Shown here: piece by piece, positions 1 to 6,873 of the stretch
Position numbering within the stretch: position 1 is the first letter of the stretch
Layout of the letters: the number at the start of each line of letters is the position of its first letter
Assembly: GCA_029931995.1 (NCBI GenBank)
Contig: JAOZQX010000011.1
Span: 5,017-12,138, forward strand
DNA: 7,122 bases
Reading direction: 5' to 3'
Source of the DNA: Bacteroidales bacterium
Lineage (GTDB): Bacteria > Bacteroidota > Bacteroidia > Bacteroidales > GCA-2711565
Program-made: the position numbers and the translations under genes
Notes under the pieces: generated by a model
Database searches by the model: none
Told to the model about the DNA's origin: nothing
What the model saw: only the letters and a program-made list of their open reading frames with translations

Positions 1-852
1 CGATTCTTATTGCGAAAAAAATATTTTTTATTTGCTTTTTGGTTAGTATTGTTTTCTGTTCCAATCATTTTTATTGAACTTATTATTGGTTATTTTATTC
101 AAGGTCCATTGTTAATACCTGATCTGGTATTAGATTTTAGTTTCTTTACACTCAATCGTTTTGTAAATGTATTCTTTTCGATTTATTCGATTTCGCTACT
201 GGCAACAGCTATAAAACTTATTAAGCTATGGTCCAATTATCAGCAGGAAAAAGCTATGCTGAAAACACAGTCGCTGACAAGTGAGTTAGCTTTGTTACGA
301 TCTCAGGTCAATCCACACTTTCTTTTCAATACACTAAATAATATTGACTCTTTGGTTTCTATTAATCCTGAGAAAGCCTCTAACTCAATTATTAAATTGT
401 CTGAAATTATGCGTTATATGTTATATGATGCGAATGTGGATTTTGTGCCACTGGATAAAGAAATTGAGTATTTAGAAAGTTTTGTTTCATTACAACAGTT
501 GAGGCTAAAAAATCAAAATTTTGTTGAATTCAATGTTGATGGTGATACCAAGAACAAAAAAATTCCTCCAATGCTGATTATTCCTTTTGTAGAAAATGCT
601 TTTAAGCACGGTCGAAAAAATATAAAAGCTCCAGGGGTTATTATTGATGTCAGAATCTCGAGCAGCACTTATATTTTTGAGATTGTGAATTATGTTTCGG
701 CTCAAGACACTCATGGGAACGATAAAATAGGTGGAATTGGCTTGCAAAATATTCAACGTCGCCTTGAGTTGTTATATAAAGATAAATACGAGTTGGATGT
801 AAATATTGAGGATGGTAAATATAGGGTACTTTTAAAACTTACTTACAAATGA
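1..852 (+). CDS. LytS/YehU-type sensor histidine kinase, 5' end cut by window edge
   Basis: This is a membrane histidine kinase that would autophosphorylate and pass phosphate to the LytTR regulator encoded directly downstream. The reading frame is open from base 1, and 283 residues are visible. The first possible start in view is a TTG at 10-12, but it already lies inside a hydrophobic run, so the true start is probably upstream. Two membrane segments are visible (bases about 20-105 and 155-230). Relatives of this family usually have about four, so one or two are probably missing. A short coiled linker follows. The His_kinase motif is QVNPHFLFNTLNN, with the phospho-accepting His at 316-318. 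The ATP-binding part shows the N box PFVENAFKHG (about 583-612) and the G box GGIGLQNIQRRL (about 730-765). The stop overlaps the next start by 4 bp (ATGA). The stimulus cannot be inferred from the sequence. Confidence 0.93.
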   Translation, partial: RFLLRKKYFLFAFWLVLFSVPIIFIELIIGYFIQGPLLIPDLVLDFSFFTLNRFVNVFFSIYSISLLATAIKLIKLWSNYQQEKAMLKTQSLTSELALLRSQVNPHFLFNTLNNIDSLVSINPEKASNSIIKLSEIMRYMLYDANVDFVPLDKEIEYLESFVSLQQLRLKNQNFVEFNVDGDTKNKKIPPMLIIPFVENAFKHGRKNIKAPGVIIDVRISSSTYIFEIVNYVSAQDTHGNDKIGGIGLQNIQRRLELLYKDKYELDVNIEDGKYRVLLKLTYK

Positions 853-1583
853 AGATCAATTGTATTGCCGTAGATGACGAGCCTTTAGCTCTTGAAAAAA
901 TGAAGAGTTATATCGCAAAAGTTCAATACCTGAATTTATTGGAAACTTTTGATAATGGTATTGATGCTCTTAGTTATTTGAAAGACCATGATGTAGATCT
1001 AATATTTTTGGATATCCAAATGGAAGATTTTACAGGAATTCAATTACTTGAGTCTTTGATTAAACGACCGAAAGTTATTCTTACCACAGCATACGACCAG
1101 TATGCATTACAAGGTTACGAATTGGAAGTTTCCGATTACCTTTTAAAACCTATTAGTTTCACTCGTTTTTTAAAGTCAGTTGAAAAAGTTTATGGCCTTA
1201 TTGAGAGAGAACAGAGTTTTAAGATTGATACTGAACAAAGTGGAGATTCAACCAATTTTAACAAGGATTTTATTTTTGTAAAATCGGATTATAAATTGCA
1301 AAAAGTCCGCTTTGATGATATTCAGTATATTGAGGGGATGAAAGATTATTTGCGCATTGTTACTCCCGCGAAACGATTAATGGTTCTTCAGAATTTTAGA
1401 AAGATGGAAGAAATATTACCGGATGAAAAATTTATTCGTGTTCATAAATCTTACATCATAGCGATCAATAAAATAGAGAGTATTGGTAAAAAAAGCTTGA
1501 TTATAGGAGACCTGCATATTCCAATTGGCGAAAGCTATAAAAAGCAGTTTTTCGATTTCTTGGAGGAACATAGCTTGCTATAA
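849..1583 (+). CDS. LytTR-family response regulator
   Basis: This 244-residue DNA-binding response regulator is the partner of the overlapping histidine kinase. The N-terminal receiver domain (about 1-115) has the acidic pair D9/D10, the phospho-acceptor D55 in LIFLDIQM, the switch T80 in TTAYDQYA, and K100 in LLKP. The C-terminal LytTR domain (about 140-244) has the typical IQYIEGMKDYLRI and FIRVHKSYIIAINKIE blocks. LytTR domains bind DNA with beta strands, often at direct repeats. The length is normal for the family. The ATG is set by the ATGA overlap at 849-852, which indicates translational coupling. The gene ends one base before a strong hairpin, so the operon closes here. Target genes are not evident from the sequence. 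Confidence 0.95.
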   Translation: MKINCIAVDDEPLALEKMKSYIAKVQYLNLLETFDNGIDALSYLKDHDVDLIFLDIQMEDFTGIQLLESLIKRPKVILTTAYDQYALQGYELEVSDYLLKPISFTRFLKSVEKVYGLIEREQSFKIDTEQSGDSTNFNKDFIFVKSDYKLQKVRFDDIQYIEGMKDYLRIVTPAKRLMVLQNFRKMEEILPDEKFIRVHKSYIIAINKIESIGKKSLIIGDLHIPIGESYKKQFFDFLEEHSLL

Positions 1584-1623
1584 TTAAAAAAATCCTTCTG
1601 ATTCATCAGAAGGATTTTTTTAA
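1584..1623. terminator. bidirectional factor-independent terminator
   Basis: A perfect 18-bp inverted repeat (1584-1601 and 1606-1623) flanks a TTCA loop. The core pairs TCCTTCTGA with TCAGAAGGA, and outside it run seven A then seven T. The A/T run lies on both sides, so the structure reads as a hairpin plus U-tract on either strand. It begins right after the regulator stop (1583) and lies 17 bp past the stop of the convergent gene (1640). One element therefore probably ends both operons. Confidence 0.92.
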
Positions 1624-1639
1624 TAGTTAAAGTTTTGTG

Positions 1640-2449
1640 TTATTTTTTTCGAATAATAATATCTCCATTGAAATTCTTAAATGAATATTCGGCTCCACCA
1701 CCACTGATTTTTCCATAAACCCATGCATCAATTGAAACTTTGTAAGTGCCCTTTTTCGTTGTTTCTTTATTTACTTTTCTGTCTTTACTCATTTCTACAT
1801 CAAAATCTGTGTAAATATCACCCATATCATTTTTGAGCTTCAAGTTTGCTTTAATGTTTGCAGGAAAAGTAATATCAATATCTCCATTTATCGAAGAGAA
1901 AGCCATGGGGGAATCTGGAGTGACTTTATCAAAAGTTACAATAATATCATCGTTAATGGTTGATGCTGAAACCAGTCCGCTTACATTGTTAATCGTAATT
2001 GGACCATTTATATTGCTGGCATTAATTTCTCCATTAACATTCTCTATCATGATTTCACTATCATTAACGGTACTGACTTCGAGTGAAAAATTAAATGGAA
2101 CTTTTATATTAAAAATTATTCCCGTATTAATAAAACCATTTGATACCTCAATTTTATTGTCCCTTTCTTCAACTTCTATACTCATTGAAGAAGTTGTAAT
2201 TTTTTTCATCCCATTCTTGCTTGTTGTGATTTTTGATACACTATTTTTGTTAATGGCATCTACAATTACTTCTTTGCCACCATAGCCGGTAACGAAAATG
2301 CTGCTATTTATTCCTCCAATTTCAAGAATTCCAGGTTTATCAGGGTTTGTAAGAGGAATTACTAATTGTTCTTTTTGAACTTCTTGTCCGATAGCACCCA
2401 ACATAATTATGCTGAAAAGTGCAATTATGAGTGTTTTTATTGCTTTCAT
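1640..2449 (-). CDS. exported DUF4097 family protein (distal paralog)
   Basis: This 269-residue exported protein is the last gene of the sigma operon. An N-terminal signal peptide (KTLIIALFSIIMLGAIG) has a likely cleavage site after G21, and the mature end would begin QEVQKE. There is no lipobox cysteine. From about residue 120 onward there are short beta-strand repeats built on an 'xxINGxIxI' pattern: STVND, ENVNGEI, SNINGPI, STINDDI, SSINGDI and the terminal NFNGDIIIRKK. This is typical of the DUF4097 putative adhesin family, which is expected to form a right-handed beta structure. It is clearly homologous to the gene upstream, with blocks STVN, the TINDD/TVNGD strand, SINGDI/TINGKI, MGDIYTDF/HGDFYTNY and the C-terminal FNGDI/LNGDI in the same order. 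It starts 16 bp after its paralog. The biochemical role of the family is not known. An effector or ligand of the envelope-sensing system is an inference from position. Confidence 0.88.
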   Translation of the reverse strand: MKAIKTLIIALFSIIMLGAIGQEVQKEQLVIPLTNPDKPGILEIGGINSSIFVTGYGGKEVIVDAINKNSVSKITTSKNGMKKITTSSMSIEVEERDNKIEVSNGFINTGIIFNIKVPFNFSLEVSTVNDSEIMIENVNGEINASNINGPITINNVSGLVSASTINDDIIVTFDKVTPDSPMAFSSINGDIDITFPANIKANLKLKNDMGDIYTDFDVEMSKDRKVNKETTKKGTYKVSIDAWVYGKISGGGAEYSFKNFNGDIIIRKK

Positions 2450-2465
2450 TTTATTTGAATTTTAA

Positions 2466-3350
2466 TTATTTACTGGTTAAATATATATCCCCGTTAAGGG
2501 TGTTAAAACTAAATTCGGTTTCTCCATTTCCAATTTTTAATGATTTTGAAGAGCCAAGTTTATATTTTGTAGATTTGTATTTTCTTGATTCCGTCTTTCT
2601 AATTTCAGCAGGTAAAAAATCAATGTCATCATAATTAGTATAAAAATCGCCATGCATGGTTTCATACTTTACCTTTGCAGATAAATTTTCCAAACATTCT
2701 ACTTTTATCTTTCCATTTATCGTGCTAAATTTTGCATACGACTCAGGATTTTTTATAAATGATATATCTACATCTCCATTTACTGTTCTTGCTTTGATAT
2801 TCCCAATGTGATTTTCTACCGTGATAGATCCGTTAACATTGCCAGCTTCTAAATTACAATCCAATCCTTGAATATAAACTTCTCCATTATTAACTGTACT
2901 GGCATCTATAAAATCTACACTTTTTGGTATTTTTATAAGAATATCCATATTAAACTTATAATCCCTTTTGTTAAAATCGCAGTAATCGTTGCAATTATAG
3001 TTTAACTGAAGTTCTTCGGAATCAAATTGTGCACAAGGATGATCCAAATAAATGAACAAGCCCCTATCAAATTCATAAATAGCAAGACTAATTTGCGATA
3101 TCCCTGTTTCAAGGCCATTTTCACTTTTGGCTGTTATGGTTTTCGTAGCTTCAATAAGTAAAGTTTTTCCATTATAGCTTTCTACTGTAAGCGATCCAAT
3201 AAGGTTATTAATAAATACTTCTGAGTAATTATCTTTCTCAGGAACTGTATAGTCCTCTTTTATCTTTTCAGTACTTTCCAAAGCAAATAGTGCAGAAAAT
3301 GAAAATAAGAAAAATAAAGAGAATAATATTATTGTTTTATATGTTTTCAT
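2466..3350 (-). CDS. exported DUF4097 family protein (proximal paralog)
   Basis: This 294-residue protein starts 5 bp after the HEAT-repeat gene, so it is almost certainly co-transcribed with it. The N-terminus is a signal peptide (MKTYKTIILFSLFFLFSFSALFA) with cleavage probably around residue 23. The rest is the same beta-repeat architecture as the downstream gene: ASTVNNGEV, GNVNGSI, RTVNGDVDI, STINGKI, MHGDFYTNY and a terminal TLNGDIYLTSK. It differs by a central insertion (about 90-130) with three cysteines (C106, C120, C124) in an acidic, tyrosine- and asparagine-rich stretch, plus C165 and C219. The sister protein has no cysteine at all. The cysteines could form disulfides after export, or bind a ligand. 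This is inference only. The function is not known for the family. Confidence 0.88.
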   Translation of the reverse strand: MKTYKTIILFSLFFLFSFSALFALESTEKIKEDYTVPEKDNYSEVFINNLIGSLTVESYNGKTLLIEATKTITAKSENGLETGISQISLAIYEFDRGLFIYLDHPCAQFDSEELQLNYNCNDYCDFNKRDYKFNMDILIKIPKSVDFIDASTVNNGEVYIQGLDCNLEAGNVNGSITVENHIGNIKARTVNGDVDISFIKNPESYAKFSTINGKIKVECLENLSAKVKYETMHGDFYTNYDDIDFLPAEIRKTESRKYKSTKYKLGSSKSLKIGNGETEFSFNTLNGDIYLTSK

Positions 3351-3355
3351 TCTGT

Positions 3356-4159
3356 TTAGATTAGTTTGTTAATACCTTCTCTGCTTCGATCTTTCACTAA
3401 TTGATGCGCATTATTACTGCTGATCAAACGTTCGAAAACTGGTATAGCTGCCTTGTCCTGGATGGCAATCAGCCCATCAACTAAAGTTAACTGAACCAGA
3501 GGTGAATTTTGTTGTAAAACAGATTCTTTCAAACCACTTCTAACTACATCTTGATTTGCAAAAGCAAGTAGCGTTTCAACGGCTGCCATCCGTACGTTGG
3601 CATCAGGATCATTATTTAAAGTACTTAAAAGTGTTTGAATAATACTTTCCGTAGCATTTCCTGATTCTCTTGTCATTTGAAGTGCTTTCAAGCGGTCGCT
3701 TGCCAATGGTTTGTCCATCATGGCTACCATCACTACTTCGCGCATGCTTTGCATTTCCTGACTCATTTGATTGATTTGATTCTCAACTGCAGATTGAGGA
3801 GTAAACCAAAAGCCAATGCCCCATCCAATAAATAAAATAATGCTTGCATAAGCTAAGCGGGGGAAATGACTTGCTTGAAAGATAGAACGGATAAACTCAG
3901 TAATACGATCTACTAATTCCACTTCTTCCTGCTCATTGCTTTGTTGTTCAAGCATGGCGTAAAAAGATTTTGACATTTGCTCGCTGGGCTCCGGAATAGG
4001 CATGGTATCCATCTCGTCAACTAACTTTTGTAAAGCTGATAAGTCATTGATATTATGACCCATATTTTTTAATTCCGATTTTAAAAGTCCCAGTTGTGAG
4101 CTGTCCAGATTGTCATCCAGATAGTCCAGAATTAGTTCGTATAATTTATCCTTATTCAT
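3356..4159 (-). CDS. one-TM HEAT-repeat protein, probable anti-sigma factor
   Basis: This 267-residue membrane protein overlaps the sigma gene by 4 bp (ATGA, 4156-4159), the classic arrangement of a sigma / anti-sigma pair. Residues 1-95 are helical and acidic (YELILDYLDDNL...), as in the cytoplasmic sigma-binding part of anti-sigma factors. One membrane helix follows at about 101-120 (RLAYASIILFIGWGIGFWF), then a glutamine/methionine-rich coiled coil (123-145). The C-terminus (about 152-267) carries roughly three HEAT-type helical repeats, with DANVRMAAVETLLAFA the clearest. The expected topology puts the N-terminus in the cytoplasm and the HEAT domain in the periplasm. The protein contains no cysteine, so it cannot be a classical zinc-binding (ZAS) anti-sigma factor. 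The anti-sigma role rests on position and architecture. A HEAT scaffold with another job is possible. Confidence 0.85.
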   Translation of the reverse strand: MNKDKLYELILDYLDDNLDSSQLGLLKSELKNMGHNINDLSALQKLVDEMDTMPIPEPSEQMSKSFYAMLEQQSNEQEEVELVDRITEFIRSIFQASHFPRLAYASIILFIGWGIGFWFTPQSAVENQINQMSQEMQSMREVVMVAMMDKPLASDRLKALQMTRESGNATESIIQTLLSTLNNDPDANVRMAAVETLLAFANQDVVRSGLKESVLQQNSPLVQLTLVDGLIAIQDKAAIPVFERLISSNNAHQLVKDRSREGINKLI

Positions 4160-4713
4160 AGTGCTTCGGATTTTTCAAGTTTTAAATAGTGTTCTCGCAA
4201 GTCGTTCAGTGCTCTAAAAATTTTAACTCTGATGGCGCCTTCCGAACTGTTCATGATTTCTGCAATTTCCCGATATTTCAAACCCTGATAGCGGCTTAAA
4301 ATTAGGAGCTCCAATTTTTCTTTTTCTAGGCAATTCATTGCCTTTTTTAAGAGTTGATGTTTTTCTTCTTCCAACTCAAATTCAATGGATTCATCATTTA
4401 TCAGTTCGTGAGCATCTGTTATTTCGATATTAAAACCTTTTCGTTTTGTTTGTTTGAAATGATCGGCTAAAATATTTCGGGCTATGGTGTACATCCAGGT
4501 TGAAAATTTTCCTTCGCCGCGAAAGTTTTTGCGATATTTCATGATTCGTATAAAAAGGTTTTGAACCAAATCCTCACTCAATTCACGATTGGAGGTTATG
4601 CGGTAAAAAAAGCCAAAGAGCATTCTGTTATATCGTTCGAACAATATTCCCAATTTGTTTAAATCTCCCGATTTAACTTTTAACATGATTGTGTTGTCCG
4701 AAATCGATTCCAA
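4156..4713 (-). CDS. ECF-subfamily RNA polymerase sigma factor
   Basis: This 185-residue extracytoplasmic-function sigma factor is the first gene of the operon. Region 2 covers about 20-92: the core-binding stretch around ELSEDLVQNLFIRIMKY, then the promoter-melting and -10 part FSTWMYTIARNILADHFKQ. An acidic linker (about 95-120) leads to region 4 (about 120-176), with the helix-turn-helix YREIAEIMNSSEGAIRVKIFRAL that would read the -35 element. There is no region 1 or 3, as expected for the ECF class. The start chosen is a TTG at 4713-4711, because it yields the usual short acidic lead (ESISDNTIMLKVKSGD) before region 2. The first in-frame ATG is at 4686-4684 and would remove nine residues. 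An in-frame TAA at 4728-4726 limits any extension. The stop overlaps the HEAT gene, implying coupled synthesis of sigma factor and partner. Confidence 0.94.
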   Translation of the reverse strand: MESISDNTIMLKVKSGDLNKLGILFERYNRMLFGFFYRITSNRELSEDLVQNLFIRIMKYRKNFRGEGKFSTWMYTIARNILADHFKQTKRKGFNIEITDAHELINDESIEFELEEEKHQLLKKAMNCLEKEKLELLILSRYQGLKYREIAEIMNSSEGAIRVKIFRALNDLREHYLKLEKSEAL

Positions 4714-4739
4714 TGTTTGCAGTTTTTAAAATTGGGTTT

Positions 4740-4775
4740 CAATAAAGTAAACTTTGGCTTTTGCGAAATGTTACA
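4740..4775 (-). promoter_or_regulatory. possible ECF-type promoter of the sigma operon
   Basis: On the minus strand, TGTAACA (4775-4769) is followed 17 bp later by TTTACTTTATT (4751-4741). The -35 element contains GTAAC, which resembles the 'AAC'-containing -35 boxes typical of ECF sigma factors. The position fits transcription starting about 20 nt before the TTG start at 4713. It would make the operon autoregulated, as is common for ECF systems. The -10 part is only weakly convincing, and the flanking DNA is very AT-rich, so chance cannot be excluded. Confidence 0.38.
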
Positions 4776-4795
4776 GATTAATTTCAATTAATTTA
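4776..4795 (-). repeat. 10-bp direct repeat upstream of the sigma promoter
   Basis: On the minus strand, AAATTAATTG (4795-4786) is followed directly by AAATTAATCT (4785-4776), with 8 of 10 bases identical and a spacing of one helical turn. It abuts the proposed -35 box, so it sits where an activator would bind. The bases are nearly all A/T, so it may be chance or an UP-like element. Confidence 0.3.
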
Positions 4796-4812
4796 TAAAT
4801 ATAAGGAAAAGG

Positions 4813-4840
4813 GAGTTGTGAGTTATGAATTAGGAGTTGA
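4813..4840. repeat. four tandem degenerate heptamers (consensus GAGTTAT)
   Basis: Four head-to-tail 7-mers are seen on the + strand: GAGTTGT (4813-4819), GAGTTAT (4820-4826), GAATTAG (4827-4833) and GAGTTGA (4834-4840). Each keeps the GARTT frame. They lie between the stop of the TetM-like gene (4866) and the sigma operon promoter, in non-coding DNA. The role is unknown. Slippage-derived intergenic repeat sequence is the simplest reading. Confidence 0.6.
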
Positions 4841-4865
4841 TTATTAATTAATTGTATTCAATGAT

Positions 4866-6836
4866 CTATGCTTTATAAGCGCCTCTATTATGCAATATCC
4901 ATAAACTTTCATCAAGTGGAGATACTCCTTTAAAGGTGCGGATTTTACCTTCTTCATCGCTGCATTCGCGATAACCATCAAAGTTTATAATATATTTTGC
5001 TTTTCCGCTACTAAGTGAGTTTAGTCGGATGCTATAATCCATAGATGTAGAAACGGGTATTCGGCCTTTTAAAACAAAGTTCTCATCTTCAAATTCAGGA
5101 GTATGGATTTCGGCACGCATTTGAATTAAATCACTGTTTACACTACCAAGAATGGATTCATGCGCTTTAATCTCAAATTTAAGCATAGGTTCTAAAAGCT
5201 GAGTATCGCTATTTTGTAATCCATTCATTATGCCCATAGGAGTGGCAAGAACAAAATCTCCCGGATTGGAGTGAACGGTATGATCTTCTCCTTCGATTAA
5301 TGAAATTTTAATATCAGTTACTTCCCAGCCTTTAATACCTTGTTCTAATGCTTTGTGAATAGTATTTGCAACTTCGTTCTGGTATTTTTGATGAATATCA
5401 TTAACACCAACTTTCGATTCATAAATAACACCCGAATTCCTTTTTCCGGGTTCAATCTCGAATTTCATGATAGCCCAGCAAGGTTTTGGCATCCAATAGC
5501 GAACAAATCCCTCTGCCTTCTTCTTAGGCGTTTCCTTATAAATAACAGTTGGGTCTTCAAAAATCGCATCTAAATCATAGCGCTCTTTAATTAAATCTTG
5601 CAATATCTCCTTTTGAATAGGACCGTGCAGTTTTAGCTGTAGCTCATTCTCCGATTTATACCATTTAAATTCCAGATCAGGATCTTCGATGGATAACTCC
5701 TGAAGCGCTTCGGCTAGTTGTGCAATTTGTGCTTCATTTTCAGGCTTAACCTGAGTGCTTAGTACAGCTTCTTGTAGTTTGTTTTGTTTTGAAGAAACTT
5801 CAGCTTTGCCTAGAATATCTCCAACTCTCAATTCAGGAACACCGGTTAATATTCCAATATCGCCGGCTTCTAATAAGTTAAGATCCTGGATTTTCCCTAA
5901 TACACGTTTTTTAATCTGAACAATTTTTACTTCTTTTTTAAGTCGTTGATTATAAATTATGTCCTTGTTTTTTAATTGTCCGGAAAAAAGTTTAATTTGG
6001 ATTAGCCGGCCATGTTTTTTATCATGCTCAAGTTTATAAACAATGGCTGAAACTACTTTATTTGAATCATAATCATTTGGTTGGATAAACTGAATTAAAT
6101 GATTCATTAATTCTTCAATCCCTATACCATTTTTTGCACTGCCTGATAAAATAGGAGTGAGGCAATTTTGATTGAATAGCTCAGTTGCCTTTTTGTAAAG
6201 CGTGGTCGAATCAATTTTTTCGCCCTCTAAGTATTTATTTAAGGTAGGCTCATCGTGTTCTGCAACAACTTCAGTATTCATCTCTATATTTGAGTTGCTG
6301 GAGAAATTCTTATCTAAATAGTCAATTATCGAAGCATTATTTTCTGCCTCATCTTTTACGAAACTTAATGGAAAACAATTGATTTTTAATTCTGTATGAA
6401 GGGCTTTTAAGATGGAATCGTATTGTGAACCTGGGCGGTCAATCTTATTGATGAATAGGAGGGTAGGAATTTTTAAATCTTTTAAGGTTTCCCAAAGCAA
6501 ATAGGTATGCGATTGTATTCCTTCAACTGATGAAATAACTAAAATGGCGCAATCCAAGATTTGCAGAATCCGTTCAATTTCGGAAACAAAATCAGTATGC
6601 CCGGGTGTGTCAATTAAATTTATCTGAACATCTTTCCAGTTGAATGTAGCTGTAGCTGTTTTAACTGAAATTCCTCTTTGCTTTTCAATTGATAATTGGT
6701 CGGTAGTGGCTGATCCTTTATCTACATTACCGGCTTTTTTTACAGCTCCTCCGAGATATAAAAGTTGTTCGGTGATTGTAGTTTTACCTGCATCAACATG
6801 TGCCAAAATACCTATATTAATTATGCTTTTCGACAT
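4866..6836 (-). CDS. TetM/TetO/TetQ-like ribosomal-protection-type translational GTPase
   Basis: This 656-residue EF-G-like GTPase is of the length typical for ribosomal protection proteins (about 640-660). Members bind the ribosome near the A site, and classical ones dislodge tetracycline. Numbering from the ATG at 6836-6834: G1 AHVDAGKTT (12-20), G2 RGISVKT (54-60), G3 DTPGH with catalytic H80, G4 NKID (130-133) and G5 SGSAK (231-235). Domain II follows (about 263-345), then domains III-V, with EPMLKFEI (549-556) in the late part of domain IV. The longer TTG start at 6845 is rejected because it lies inside the promoter's -7 box. Two oddities stand out. The loop that reads YSPVST in TetM/TetO/TetQ is HTVHSN here (519-524), and G2 has Ser57 where most RPPs have Thr. 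The gene has its own promoter, no linked mobile element, and base composition like its neighbours, so a resident chromosomal paralog is likelier than an acquired resistance gene. A tetracycline phenotype is unproven. Confidence 0.87.
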   Translation of the reverse strand: MSKSIINIGILAHVDAGKTTITEQLLYLGGAVKKAGNVDKGSATTDQLSIEKQRGISVKTATATFNWKDVQINLIDTPGHTDFVSEIERILQILDCAILVISSVEGIQSHTYLLWETLKDLKIPTLLFINKIDRPGSQYDSILKALHTELKINCFPLSFVKDEAENNASIIDYLDKNFSSNSNIEMNTEVVAEHDEPTLNKYLEGEKIDSTTLYKKATELFNQNCLTPILSGSAKNGIGIEELMNHLIQFIQPNDYDSNKVVSAIVYKLEHDKKHGRLIQIKLFSGQLKNKDIIYNQRLKKEVKIVQIKKRVLGKIQDLNLLEAGDIGILTGVPELRVGDILGKAEVSSKQNKLQEAVLSTQVKPENEAQIAQLAEALQELSIEDPDLEFKWYKSENELQLKLHGPIQKEILQDLIKERYDLDAIFEDPTVIYKETPKKKAEGFVRYWMPKPCWAIMKFEIEPGKRNSGVIYESKVGVNDIHQKYQNEVANTIHKALEQGIKGWEVTDIKISLIEGEDHTVHSNPGDFVLATPMGIMNGLQNSDTQLLEPMLKFEIKAHESILGSVNSDLIQMRAEIHTPEFEDENFVLKGRIPVSTSMDYSIRLNSLSSGKAKYIINFDGYRECSDEEGKIRTFKGVSPLDESLWILHNRGAYKA

Positions 6837-6842
6837 AAGCTG

Positions 6843-6850
6843 CAAAGATA
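6843..6850 (-). promoter_or_regulatory. Bacteroidota -7 promoter box of the TetM-like gene
   Basis: On the minus strand, TATCTTTG (6850-6843) matches the Bacteroidota -7 consensus TAnnTTTG exactly. A possible -33 partner, TTTTG (6878-6874), lies 23 bp upstream, at the long end of the usual spacing. Only six bases separate the box from the ATG at 6836. The transcript should therefore start at or within a few bases of the start codon, giving a leaderless or nearly leaderless mRNA. Confidence 0.65.
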
Positions 6851-6873
6851 ATCAGAAGGATGAAACTAAACAG

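Noticed and set aside
1833..2285. An open frame of 150 codons on the + strand opposite the distal DUF4097 gene.
   Set aside because: It is the antisense shadow of a well-supported gene, with no family match or start signal and low-complexity hydrophobic content.
4845..4858. The AT-rich palindrome TTAATTAA as a terminator for the TetM-like gene.
   Set aside because: It has no GC pairs, no stable stem and no U-tract in the right place. How this gene terminates remains unclear.
4866..6845. Recently acquired tetracycline resistance gene on a mobile element.
   Set aside because: No transposase, integrase, terminal repeat or composition shift is visible, and the loop signature of known Tet proteins is absent.
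6851..6861. The 11-mer ATCAGAAGGAT also occurs in the terminator hairpin at 1605-1615.
   Set aside because: Only two copies, one within a hairpin and one in a promoter spacer, with no shared flank. Chance is the simplest explanation.
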